Shown in pieces: positions 34,897-45,734 of a DNA stretch of 64,000 nt. Position 1 is the stretch's first letter; every line of letters starts with the position of its first letter. The notes under the pieces are model-generated. The model made no database searches, was not told where the DNA came from, and worked only from the letters and a program-made list of their open reading frames with translations. The position numbers and the translations under genes are program-made. Location: contig NC_091671.1 in assembly GCF_042453785.1 (NCBI RefSeq), positions 40,504,501 through 40,568,500 of the forward strand. The letters are read 5' to 3'. The stretch is from Malus domestica. Lineage: Eukaryota; Streptophyta; Magnoliopsida; Rosales; Rosaceae.

Positions 34897-37014
34897 TCGA
34901 GTGTGAGACTTAACCCACTCACACATATTGTTACAAAAAAAGGAGTGCTATGCTATATGGCCTAATTATCCCCCCGTAAATTTCGTAGTTAGAATTTAAA
35001 CTGAAAAATTTAGCGGGCCCATGAAACAAAGTCTACTATCTTTAAAATCCGAGGCCACACCTTTTCCCCTTTCACTTTAGGGTTTGTGTTCAAACTCCGC
35101 GGAAAACTCCAAAGCTGAAGCCTCTCTCATTCTCTCTCTGCGGGTATTTAATTTCAGCCTCAGTGAGATCGATCTTTTGTATTTACTTTGGATTATGCAA
35201 CTTGTTGTGTCTTATGCTCGCTTAAAGTTATCTTTCGTTCATCAGTTTGGACTCCATAGTAATCCAACTGAGTCGAGGGCTATGATTTTCTTGTCATACA
35301 CGTTTTGGGATATATCTGGAATCCTACACCAGTAGTTTGATGATCACGCCGAGTACCCCAAATTGTTTTTAACTAAAATTGTTAGCATGCGATACGAGTT
35401 TGATATCTATTGTAATTGTCGGTCCTTGCGATCAGTTTTGACCATCTAATTCTGTCATGTCTTTGTGGCGGGATTGAATCGTTTGGAACAGTTTTCTGTT
35501 TCCATTTATATTCTCGTTTTGTTTCAGTATGTAAGCCTTTGTCTTATCTCGTAGGAACTAAACTTTAATTTGTAAACTTTTAGTTGGGACGACTTGTGGA
35601 ATTCTCGAACCAGAATTATGGCTCGTTTTGGTTATTATACTTCCCGTTCACGTTGGGGTCCACGTCGGGGTTCATGTTCGAGTTCCATTTCCACTGGTGA
35701 GTAATTACGCTGGTATTTCGATTGTTTAAATAATATGTCAATCTGTGAGATGATTTGTTTGATTAGAATGAAACAGCCTTTCAATCTTTTTTTTTTATAG
35801 TCATTTATGCTTTTTCTTCTTAATTTGCAGTACCCCAATCCACTTACTCTGCTTTATCTGGCAAAAGGAGTAAGTATAAACGGCGCCCTTGTAATTTAGT
35901 TTTGTACGCTGCTTGTGCTTGTTGGGGCTTCAATGCCTAGAATAATAATAATTTTCTCGCTATCTAACACGTAATTATTGTAACTAGCTAATAACATGTA
36001 ATATTTCTATGAGTTAGGTCCTAGTGCCTGTGACGAGGTTGCGGTGAGATATCCAAATGGAGGTTCTACGGTCTTTTATCATTCAAATTTTCGTCCAAGT
36101 GCAATTGGTCGTGGCATTTCTGATGACCAATGCCAGTGGTTGCTTCGGGCGGTTGTTGAGGTACTTTCAGTTGCTCGATTGAAAAAAAAAAAAAAAGTCT
36201 ATGTGCTATCTTGTTCTGCTTCTTGTGTTGGTCTTGTCAATCTTTGGAATGGAAAACAGATGCTAGATCATCTGTTTCTACATAAATATTGACAAGTGTT
36301 GCATCTATCTCTCTCTTTTAATGGCAGCTAAGCCTTTTTGGCGGGCCTGATGACCCGGAGTTTAACCTTTTCCGAGGTTCCCTATGGAAAGAGTGTGGCA
36401 TTGAGGTGGATGTTGAGAATGGTTCGTCCAAGAATGATTCGACTTGCGCTAGTTCGGCTCAGGATTGAATAAAGATGAAGAATAAATGTGTGATTTTGGA
36501 CCTTGGTGCCGACTAGTGCGTGTAGTTAGCTTTGTTTATAAAAGTAGTAAATCCACATGCAAAAAGGATTTACTATAGGACCAATTTGCTTTGGATTAAG
36601 GTTATGTTGGGAGCTATCTATGAAGTTTACTCATATGATCTGATATCAGCTATTCCTCATTTTTAAGTCTCCTATAATTTAACTTGAAAATATCATTTAT
36701 TCTTCAAGTCGTATTTCATTTCTTGAGTATTATCATATATATTTATGAAACAATGAGCATTAGGAGAAGAATGCATTACCTGCGCAAAATCAACTTTGGT
36801 AAAAATCTCAACTTTTTGCTTTAAGGAAAACAGGCATTTGGCCTTGGTTGTTTATTTATGAGCCATTTTTGGGTGGTCGTACACACATTTGGCTCGCTAA
36901 TGGATAATGGCGTTGAGAAGGAAAAGAGGGGTGTATGATGAGCAATTGAGCCAACTGAATTTGCAGCTGGAATCCACTCCTATTCAAAGTTTGGAGCCTG
37001 ACTAGACCTGGCAA
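34897..37014 (+). repeat. Segmental duplication, copy 1
   Basis: Similar over its length to 38263-40742, from the phrase 'gagacttaacccactcacacat' to the short remnant TAGACCTGGCA of a MITE at its right edge. Relative to copy 2, about 280 bp of the upstream region after 'ctgcgggtat' are missing here. The coding exons and introns differ by only a few bases between copies. Confidence 0.9.
35618..36468 (+). CDS. Unrecognised four-exon gene, copy A
   Basis: Exons 35618-35696, 35831-35869, 36018-36160 and 36328-36468 join in phase to 133 codons with GT-AG introns throughout. I do not recognise the family. The N-terminus is Arg/Ser-rich (SRSRWGPRRG). The middle contains FYHSNFRPSAIGRGISDDQC followed by a helix QWLLRAVVE. 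The end has LFGGPDDPEFNLFRGSLW then a Ser/Asn-rich tail with scattered cysteines. No signal peptide or membrane segment is evident. A 5' UTR with a possible split exon lies near 35080-35140 (GGAAAACTCCAAAGC). Splice-site and frame conservation in copy B supports a real coding gene. It may be a lineage-specific gene or one derived from a transposon. Confidence 0.7.
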
Positions 37015-37515
37015 TAAAATGTAAAGGTGCTCTTATGTAAATCTCACTGGAATACATATGAAAAATAAAAAAACTAGTGAATTAAGAATGAACACAAACC
37101 TGCATAGAAAGCTTTGCTACAATGGAAGTAGAAGCATATGAAACTCGTAAATAAACTACAACCGATGACATGGAATAGAGGTAAAAGCAAGTTTCCAATA
37201 TTAATCTGAGATAAACCTCTGTTGAACTTACATTGTATGAAATGTCACTATATTTTCAAAACACATACTACAAACCAAGCTAGCTAATATCTATCGACAT
37301 TCATTTACTAATTCATGAATAACGAACCAGTAAGCAGGAAGTTTAAAACGAAACATGAAGTGTACAAGTGTTACCATACATGTCCAGTGATTGATTATGC
37401 AGTGTAACTTTTGGCATGAGGTACCAACTAGACAAAACAAGATTAAAATGCATATGATCCGTTACCGACCACACAATTAAGTGAATTTTCACACATGTAA
37501 ACCGAAATTTCATTC
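37015..37515. other. Spacer between duplication copies
   Basis: AT-rich DNA with no supported gene. Confidence 0.5.
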
Positions 37516-37840
37516 TGTTTGTACCATACTTGACCAATCCCGAAACTACTGAGCATCGGTCAACGTTATACCATCAAAGACCCAGAAGAGTTTCCCTCCA
37601 ACCAGGAGGCCAATCACAGCGCGACACGTGTCGATATCAGAAGCCAATCATAGCACGACACGTGTCAACATCAGAAGCCAATCATAACACGACACGTGTC
37701 GATGTCAGAATGAAACTAGAAACTCTCTTCTATAAATAGAGATCATTCTCTCACAATATTTCCTAATGTCATTTGTACTAAATCATTCATTTGTACTCAC
37801 TAAAGGAGAGCTTGAACCTATGTGTTCACTTATCCATAAT
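37516..37840 (-). mobile_element. Truncated LTR related to the Tat element at 41683
   Basis: Starts TGTTTGTACCATACTTGACC, the same as the inverted end of the large element's LTR, and follows it past the TATAAATAG core to about 37840, where similarity is lost. It lies in the inverted sense relative to the LTRs as printed, so transcription would run rightwards. It carries three copies of a module with CCAATCA and CGACACGTGTC, as the LTR does. It is more diverged than the two LTRs of the large element, so it is an older fossil. Confidence 0.8.
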
Positions 37841-37866
37841 AAATTTTAAAAGGATGAAACTTTTAA

Positions 37867-38254
37867 GGCTAAATTGCCAATTTGCCCCCTAAACTATCAC
37901 TTGACTTTCGATTTCCTTCCTGAACTTTTTAATTGGAAAATTAAGGACTTGAACTTATTTTTTTTTGCCTATTTCCCCCCTACCGTTAATTTTTCATAGA
38001 TTTCATCCAAAATAACGTTAACTCTTATCACGTGTATACCACGTGACTCTCTTTTGTGGACAAAAAACGTTACTTCGCTAGACCTTCAGACACAAAAGCT
38101 ATAGAATCACACATATTTGCATATGTTTATATTTTAAAAATCTAAAGTTTTCAATTATTTTAAAGAATGAAGCGACCGAACTATTCTCACATGTTGTGCA
38201 CATGCTTCTATCGAAAGCCAAGTGATAGTTCAGAGGCAAATTAACAGTTTAGCC
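37867..38254. mobile_element. MITE with imperfect terminal inverted repeats
   Basis: The left end GGCTAAATTGCCAATTTGCC...CTATCACTTG is matched in reverse by the right end CAAGTGATAGTTCAGAGGC...GTTTAGCC. The element is about 388 bp and non-coding. The superfamily is not decided because the target duplication is unclear. Confidence 0.75.
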
Positions 38255-38262
38255 TATTATGA

Positions 38263-40742
38263 TTAACCGAGTGGGAGACTTAACCCACTCACACATGCCT
38301 TTAATGTAGATAATATCCTTGTTACAAAAAACGATTATTTGTGATATGCGATATGGCCTAATTATCTCCTCGTAACTGTTAGAATTTAAAATGAAAAATT
38401 TATAATATTTTATGGATATGGATACCGGCCCGGCCCGCTTGGCCCATGAAACAAAGTCTACTATCTTTAAAATCCGAGGCCACACCTTTTCCCCTTTCAC
38501 TTTAGGGTTTGTGTTCAATGTCCGCGGAAAACTCCAAAAGCTGAAGCCTTGCACATTCTTTCTCTGCGGGTATGAAAATTCAAAATTCAACCTCTTACTT
38601 TGTTTGTTTTAATTTTTATGATTTTTTTTTCTAAATTTTTTCTTTCTGTTTGCTTTGGATCTCAATATCTCAATGCTTACCCGTTGGTTAGGGAATTTAA
38701 CATGTAATTCACAAATACACAGAGGCAGGGGATTTTAAAAATATATTCCCAGAACCCTAATTTGGGGTTGTTTTTATTTTTATTTTTTACCGTTCGTATG
38801 TTTCATACTTTATGGGATAACAAGATTTATTATTGGGCGTGGACAATTTAAATTCAGCCTCAGTAAGATCGATTTTTTGTATTCACTTTGGATGATGCAG
38901 CTTGTTGTGTCTTATGCTCGCTTAAAGTTAGCTTTCGTTCATCAGTTTGGACTCCATAGTAATCCAATTGAGCCGCGGGCTATGGTTTTCTTGCCATACA
39001 CGTTTTGGGATATATCTGGAATCCTACACCAGTAGTTTCATGATCACGCCGAGTACCCCAAATTGTTTTTAACTAAAATTGTTAGCATGCGATGCGAGTT
39101 TGATATCTATTGTAATTGCCGGTCCTTGCGATCAGTTTTGAGATTTAAGGGTTAGCATCTAATTCTGTAAGGGTTAGCATCTAATTATGTCATGTCTTTG
39201 TCGCGGGATTGAATCGTTTGGAACAGTTTTCTGTTTCCATTTATATTCTCGTTTTGTTTCAGTATGTAAGCCTTTGTCTTATCTCGCAGGAACTAAACTT
39301 TAATTTGTAAACTTTTAGTTGGGACGGCTTGTCGAATTCTCGAACCAAAATTATGGCTCGTTATTATACTTCCCGTTCACGTTGGGGTCCACGTAGGGGT
39401 TCATGTTCGAGTTCCATTTCCACTGGTGAGTAATTACGCTGGTATTTCGATTGTTTAAATAATATGTCAATCTGTGAGATGATTTGTTTGATTAGAATGA
39501 AACAGCCTTTCAATCTTTTTTTTTTATAGTCATTTATGCTTTTTCTTCTTAATTTGCAGTACCCCAATCCACTTACTCTGCTTTATCTGGCAAAAGGAGT
39601 AAGTATAAACGGCGCCCTTGTAATTTAGTTTTGTACGCTGCTTGTGCTTGTTGGGGCTTCAATGCCTAGAATAATAATAATTTTCTCGCTATCTAACACG
39701 TAATTATTGTAACTAGCTAATAACATGTAATATTTCTATGAGTTAGGTCCTAGTGCCTGTGACGAGGTTGCGGTGAGATATCCAAACGGAGGTTCTACGG
39801 TCTTTTATCATTCAAATTTTCGTCCAAGTGCAATTGGTCGTGGCATTTCTGATGACCAATGCCAGTGGTTGCTTCGGGCGGTTGTTGAGGTACTTTCAGT
39901 TGCTCGATTGAAAAAAAAAAAAAAAGTCTATGTGCTATCCTGTTCTGCTTCTTGTGTTGGTCTTGTCAATCTTTGGAACGGAAAACAGATGCTAGATCAT
40001 CTGTTTCTACATAAATATTGACAAGTGTTGCATCTATCTCTCTCTTTTAATGGCAGCTAAGCCTTTTTGGCGGGCCTGATGACCCGGGGTTTAAGCTTTT
40101 CCGAGGTAGCCTATGGACACAGTGTGGCATTGAGGTGGATGTTGAGAATGGTTCGTCCAAGAATGATTCGACTTGCGCTAGTTCGGCTCAGGATTGAATA
40201 AAGATGAAGAATAAATGTGTGATTTTGGACCTTGGTGCCGACTAGTGCGTGTAGTTAGCTTTGTTTATAAAAGTAGTAAATCCACATGCAAAAAGGATTT
40301 CCTATAGGACCAATTTGCTTTGGATTAAGGTTATGTTGGGTGCTATCTATGAATTTTACTCATATGATATGATATCAGCTATTCCTCATTTTTAAGTCTC
40401 CTATAATTTAACTTGAAAATATCATTTATTCTTCAAGTCGTATTTCATTTCTTGAGTATTATCATATATATTTATGAAACAATGAGCATTAGGAGAAGAA
40501 TGCATTACCTGCGCAAAATCAACTTTGGTAAAAATCTCAACTTTTTGCTTTAAGGAAAACAGGCATTTGGCCTTGGTTGTTTATTTATGAGCCATTTTTG
40601 GGTGGTCGTACAGACATTTGGCTCACTAATGGATAATGGCGTTGAGAAGGAAAAGAGGGGTGTATGATGAACAATTGAGCCAACTGAATTTGCAGCTGGA
40701 ATCCACTCCTATTCAAAGTTTGGAGCCTAACTAGACCTGGCA
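38263..40742 (+). repeat. Segmental duplication, copy 2
   Basis: Counterpart of 34897-37014, including all four exons of the unknown gene and about 1 kb of downstream DNA. It retains the 280-bp segment (about 38578-38855) that copy 1 lacks. Its right edge coincides with the hAT-type MITE at 40732. Confidence 0.9.
39353..40197 (+). CDS. Unrecognised four-exon gene, copy B
   Basis: Exons 39353-39425, 39560-39598, 39747-39889 and 40057-40197 give 131 codons. Compared with copy A, exon 1 lacks two codons (the protein starts MARYYTSRSRW). Exon 4 differs at several residues (PGFKLFRGSLWTQCG against PEFNLFRGSLWKECG). Introns 2 and 3 are nearly identical between copies. Function is not recognised. 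The frame is intact in both copies, so neither is an obvious pseudogene. Confidence 0.7.
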
Positions 40743-41076
40743 TTTTGGACCCGATCCGTTAACCCGACCCGACTCGTTAATATTAATATTTAGGTGAATG
40801 CTTAACATGTCAGGTCGTTAACAGGTGAACCCGTTAAATAACGGGTCACTTTGGGTCAACACGTTAGCATCCGTTAGTTGATGATGTTTTAGTAATTTTA
40901 GTAAAGTCTTAACAACAAAAAATAAACTCTATGAAAAAAAAATAATAATAATAATTGTTAACGGGTGAAACGGATGATCTGTTAACTTAACGGGTCGGGT
41001 TCAGGTGACCCGTTAACTTAACGGGTCGGATTGAACTCAACCCAAACCTAATAAACCCGACCCATTTACAGGTCTA
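40732..41076. mobile_element. hAT-type MITE (345 bp)
   Basis: The ends TAGACCTGGCA and ACAGGTCTA are inverted repeats. The 8-bp duplications AGCCTAAC (left) and AGCCTGAC (right) flank them, differing at one base. An 8-bp target duplication is typical of hAT elements. The interior is rich in ACGGGTC/GACCCGTTAAC phrases in both orientations. The first bases of the same element, with AGCCTGAC before them, survive at 36995-37014 at the edge of duplication copy 1. Confidence 0.85.
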
Positions 41077-41084
41077 AGCCTGAC

Positions 41085-41682
41085 AAATTGTTGCAAGCTT
41101 TTAAGGCAAAGTTTTACCAAGTTCTACAAAGTTCTAACTTCAGGAACTTCCTTTTTCTTTCTTGTTTAACTTTTTGTGAAATTATTTCCTTTAAAACAGC
41201 TAAGTTACATGTGCATCTATCTCACAACAATTTGGTTTGGAGCAACAAGCGCCTGTAAATCATGTGTCTTTTGGATTATCTAATAAATCATTAAAGCTTA
41301 ATTACAGATGCAACAACGGCAAAGTAAACCTTAATTACATCCGAGGCAAAGTAAACCGTAAGTCATCTAAATGTATCAAAACAAATTAACAGTTTATCAT
41401 GAATATGATATTTGGTACCTACATCGTTGATTTATTCATATATTTGGATGACTACATGATTCCTCATTCGAATAAATTTTTTGCATGGATGATCTTCAAA
41501 TAAATGTTGCGAGATTAAACAGTTCAAATTATGAAATTTACCGGTTGAAGATATTATTACATTTGCAAGTTGGGATTCACTGTATCCCTGTTCAAAGCAA
41601 ACATTCCATTTTTGAGATATATTTTGAATTTCTACTACTCTGATTTATATGATTATGTTCTTATATGATAAGCAGTGCAGTT
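41085..41682. other. Spacer left of the large retroelement
   Basis: No gene is seen. The last five bases CAGTT are the target duplication of the retroelement. Confidence 0.5.
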
Positions 41683-42195
41683 TGTTGATGCACAAAATCA
41701 GCGAAGACTTTGGTACAACAGAAAGTGTCAGGTTTTGTGACCTTCGCTTGGTTGCTTCGGTCACTAGTGAGGATAAGTACGTAAATGAATAGAGACAGAG
41801 AAGCAAACACAGGATGTACGTGGTTCACCCAGATTGGCTACGTCCACGGAGTAGAGGAGTTCTTATTAGTAGTGAAGGGCTTACACAAGTACAAAGGATC
41901 AAGCTCTCAATTTAGTGAGTTCTTGTGAATGATTTAACACAAAATGGCATTAGGCAATATTGTGGGGGAATGACCCCTATTTATAGAAAAACTTGTAGCT
42001 TTGTCACATTGACATGTGTCATGTTGTGATTGGTTCTTGATGTCGACACGTGCTGCGCTCTGATTGGCTTCTAATCTTGACACGTGTCGAGTAGTGATTG
42101 GCCTCCTGGTCGGAGGGGAACTCTTCTGGGTCCTTGACAGTATAGCGTTGGCCGGTGCTCGGTAGTTTCGGGATTGGTCAAGTATGGTACAAACA
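41683..42195 (-). repeat. 3' LTR of the Tat element
   Basis: 513 bp with TG...CA ends. It carries the same TATAAATAG core (41977-41985, minus strand) and the three CCAAT/ACGTG modules as the 5' LTR. Confidence 0.95.
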
Positions 42196-42208
42196 GTGCT
42201 CCCCTAAG
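42196..42208 (-). promoter_or_regulatory. Polypurine tract
   Basis: On the minus strand TTAGGGGAGCAC directly precedes the 3' LTR, the expected primer for plus-strand DNA synthesis. Confidence 0.75.
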
Positions 42209-42500
42209 TTCCCGAGTGAGGGAAACTCCTCGGTTGGGGACTTGCAAGATCCAATCCCTTGAGTAATCACGAAACTTCTAAGTACCGAAGTGTGGTCTGA
42301 TCTTCATCTGCCCTTCTCTGGAAGTACCTTTCCTCCATCCGGGAATGGTGTATTTAGCTGATGTTGACGCACAAGGTAATGTATCAATTTCACTTGAAGC
42401 TTACTTGTAGTTTCGGGCTTGGTCAAGTGCGATACAAACCCTATAGTAGGAGTCCCCCAAGTCGCCGAGCTAGGAGATCTGCCGAAAGAGGTGACAGACA
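42196..42500. repeat. Internal repeat A (diverged copy at 45245-45400)
   Basis: Phrases such as TTCCCGAGTGAGGGAAACTC, CTCGGTTGGGGACTTG and AGTCCCCCAAGTC recur in the same orientation, with changes, at 45245-45400. The two copies flank the antisense frame. This copy begins at the polypurine tract. Confidence 0.8.
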
Positions 42501-44090
42501 AGGTAAGCAGTCAAACTTCCAAGTAAGCAACCCAGGAGCAGAGGTTTGACTTCGGCTTCCGGTTGATTGTTCTCATTCTCCTTGTCTCTCATTCAACTGC
42601 CAGGATAAGGAGAAGCAAATGGATAAGAGATGATATGAGATACTTTTGCTTTTGAAGAAGTAACTTTCCACAGGCTTATTCTTGAACTGTGCTGGAGGGT
42701 TTTCTGGTGCCCTTCAGAGTATAAGGCCGACTCAAAAATTTGAGGGTCAAAACAAGTCCATCAAATCTAGAGTACGTTCGACCTTGATGATATGGGATAC
42801 TATTGCTGTTGACGGAATAATGAATGTGGTATGGAAAGGTGTCGTGCTGTAGTGATCTGTTTCAGCCCACCGTTGAACCTTCTGCTTCAATCTTTTGCAT
42901 GGCAGAAGTGGTGTGCAACCTTTGCATTTAAATGGTCATTCAGAACATTCCTTCATAGTGACTCATGCACGCTTGGCAGCTTCAGTGTAAAGAGCCAATA
43001 TCTGATCAACTGTCATGAGGTATTTGCCGGTGGAATTCGTGACCTTGACAGCAGTTGAGGATGAGTACTCGAGAGCAATGCTAAGTAAGCGACCAGGCAA
43101 AGGCTCCAAGCAGTCAGTTCCAAATTGGAGGTTTGATTTCAGGTTCCGACTGACTGCTCTCTTTCTCCTTGTCCTGCAGGTGTGGACAAGGACAAAGACA
43201 AAGACAGGGAGAAAGCATGATATGGGATACTCTTGCTTTCGACCCTGATGATATGAGATACTCTTGTTCTTGGTGTGGCTTATTTGCTGAGGTATTATCG
43301 GGGGGAAATAAAGCTGAGTATTTCGAGAGGTTATGTTGAGGGTGCCTTTTCGAATGTGAGAAAGGGTTGAGCATTTTTGCAGGTTTGCCTGTCCGTTGAG
43401 GAGGGAGGTCAATGTATATAGGGATTTCCCAATAACAAGTAGTAATGCTATTCCTTTACCCTTCTTGGTCACAGCAATGTAGTGGGAGCTGCCAGCTTCA
43501 CGTGTTTTAATTTTGTCAGAGCACTTTGAAAAAGTGGTATGTGGTATCTGGAAAGCTGATATTACGTGTGGAGATTACAGACAAGCTTTATCTAAGGAAA
43601 TCTGGCTCTCGAAGTTCTGAGAGTTGTGCCTCTTCGGTTTTCGAACAAGCAATCCCGTCGAGGATCTGACTCTCGAGATTCGGAAAGCGGTGCTACTCCG
43701 GTTTTTGAGAAAGTAATTATGTTGGGAGTCTTTTCTCGAATGTGAGTAAAGGTTGGTCGTTCTTGCCAACCTGTCTTGCCACAAAACACGGAGGTCGACA
43801 CACATAGGGACTTTCCAGTTGTCAAGCAGTGGTGCTGTTCCTTTACCCTTATGGGTAATAGTAGGGTAGCTGGCACTTCGAAATTCTCGTGCCTAAACTT
43901 TGTCAGAGATCTTTGACAAAGTTATATGTGGTACCCGAGGAGTTGATGGTGCATATGGAGAGCGGTGATTGATCAGTAAGATTCACGTGCTTTCTACTTC
44001 ACCAGAAATCTTCGACAGATTGCCCGTAATTTTCGCAAAGCTGATTGTGCATGTGACAGGTGCTGACGAGGCTGCAAAAGCAGGTGCTTC

Positions 44091-44230
44091 TTCGATTTCT
44101 GAGATCGGCCCTCGTGGTCTCTGAGCAGCCCAGCTTTTGAGAAAGCATTCGCCTCTTCGATTTCTGAGATCGGCCCTCGTGGTCTCTGAGCGGCCCAGCT
44201 TTTGAGAAAGCAAACGCCTCTTCGATTTCT
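44091..44230. repeat. 65-bp tandem repeat
   Basis: TTCGATTTCTGAGATCGGCC recurs at 44091 and 44156, and its start again at 44221. The exact spacing is 65 bp. It lies between the 3' LTR and the antisense frame. Confidence 0.9.
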
Positions 44231-44365
44231 GAAGCTCCGTCGAGTGCAGATTTTTATAGAGGCTGGCATTAAGTTCCACAGCACACTTGAATCTCTACCA
44301 GTAGAAGCTCATTTCTTGCACTTCTAAGATCTTGATTTGTCTGACCTCTTCCTTCTTCAACACAT

Positions 44366-45046
44366 TTGAAAATGTCTGGACCCTCCGACCGTCGTTTTGA
44401 CTTGAACCTTGGAGAAGAGACAGCCACGCCTTCTCCAGACAACATATGGCGCCCATCCTTCATATCCCCTACTGGTCCTCTTACCGTTGGGGATTCTGTG
44501 ATGAAGAATGATATGACCGCTGCAGTGGTGGCCAGGAACCTTCTCACTCCCAAAGATAACAGACTACTTTCCAAACGGTCTGATGAGTTGGCTGTTAAGG
44601 ACTCTCTGGCTCTTAGTGTTCAGTGTGCAGGTTCTGTGTCTAATATGGCCCAACGCCTATTTGCTAGAACCCGCCAAGTTGAATCATTGGCTGCTGAAGT
44701 GATGAGTCTCAAACAGGAGATTAGAGGGCTCAAGCATGAGAATAAGCAGTTGCACCGGCTCGCCCATGACTATGCTACAAACATGAAGAGGAAGCTTGAC
44801 CAGATGAAGGAATCTGATGGTAAGGTTTTACTTGATCATCAGCGGTTTGTGGGTTTGTTCCAAAGGCATTTATTGCCTTCGTCCTCTGGGGCTGTACCTG
44901 GTAATGAAGCTTCAAATGATGAACCTCCAATGCCTCCTCCTTCTGGGGTTTTGTCAAGTACTGAGGCTCCGGATAACCACCCTCCGGTGCTTTCTCTTTC
45001 TGGGGCTCTACCGACTGCTGAGACTTCCCCTAAGCAACCTTTGTGA
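44366..45046 (+). CDS. Antisense coiled-coil frame of the Tat element
   Basis: A frame of 226 codons on the strand opposite to gag-pol, placed between integrase and the 3' LTR. Residues about 95-155 show heptad-like spacing of Leu, Met and Val with many charged residues (AEVMSLKQEIRGLKHENK), typical of a coiled coil. The N-terminus has basic RRFDLNLGEE, and the C-terminal third is Pro/Ser-rich with short repeats of the type PPSGVLSS / LSLSGALP. Antisense extra frames at this place are known for Tat-lineage elements. Their role is unknown. It has its own GC-balanced codon usage and a long leader. No domain is recognised. Confidence 0.7.
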   Translation: MKMSGPSDRRFDLNLGEETATPSPDNIWRPSFISPTGPLTVGDSVMKNDMTAAVVARNLLTPKDNRLLSKRSDELAVKDSLALSVQCAGSVSNMAQRLFARTRQVESLAAEVMSLKQEIRGLKHENKQLHRLAHDYATNMKRKLDQMKESDGKVLLDHQRFVGLFQRHLLPSSSGAVPGNEASNDEPPMPPPSGVLSSTEAPDNHPPVLSLSGALPTAETSPKQPL

Positions 45047-45244
45047 AGGCTCCCTTTTGTTTGTTTATTTTGACTCATGTATATGTACATATTTGTGGCT
45101 TATCGAAAATATTAATAAATAAGCTTTGCTTCATTTCAACATATTGTGTTAAATACACCAAAGCCTTCTTCATAAAGTTCTTTGAATTTTTGCTTTTGTT
45201 GAAACCTGTATTGTTGAAGCTTTGTGAGTGAAGCATGTAGTTTG

Positions 45245-45400
45245 AGGTAGTGTTCCCTTAATTTCCCGAGTGAGGAAAACTTCTCGGTTGGAGACTTGAA
45301 AAATCCAAGTCACTGAGTAGTCACGAACTTTTGAGTACCAAGGCGTAGTAGCATATGGTGGGAGTCCCCCAAGTCTCTAGTCGAGGGAGTTGACGAATGA
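45245..45400. repeat. Internal repeat A, second copy
   Basis: Diverged direct copy of 42196-42440, beginning GTGTTCCCTTAATTTCCCG. It ends near 'gagtcccccaagtc'. Confidence 0.75.
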
Positions 45401-45554
45401 GGTGTCTTGCTAATAGTCCATGTCGTAAGTACCAAAACTTCATTCTTTTGTTTTCTAAGTGGTAGCCCCGGACGTTTTCTTCATAGATTTTGTTGATGAA
45501 GGTTGCTAGGCCCGAATAAGTGGAATTGCAGAAGGTGTAACCGTTGGTGCATTA

Positions 45555-45660
45555 ACATCATAATGGAAGCATCACAATGATGGAAGCATCACAATGATGA
45601 AAGCATCATAATGATGAAAACACCATAATGATGAAACATCATAATGATGTTTCTTTGGTG
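45555..45660. repeat. Short CATAATGATG-type tandem repeat
   Basis: Units of about 18 bp with CATCA(C/T)AATGATG(G/A)AA recur about five to six times. Confidence 0.85.
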
Positions 45661-45734
45661 GAATTGTTTTTCATTTCCCCTAACAACCGGAATTGTTTTT
45701 CAACATAACACCATCATCTGTAGGTCGAATCACA

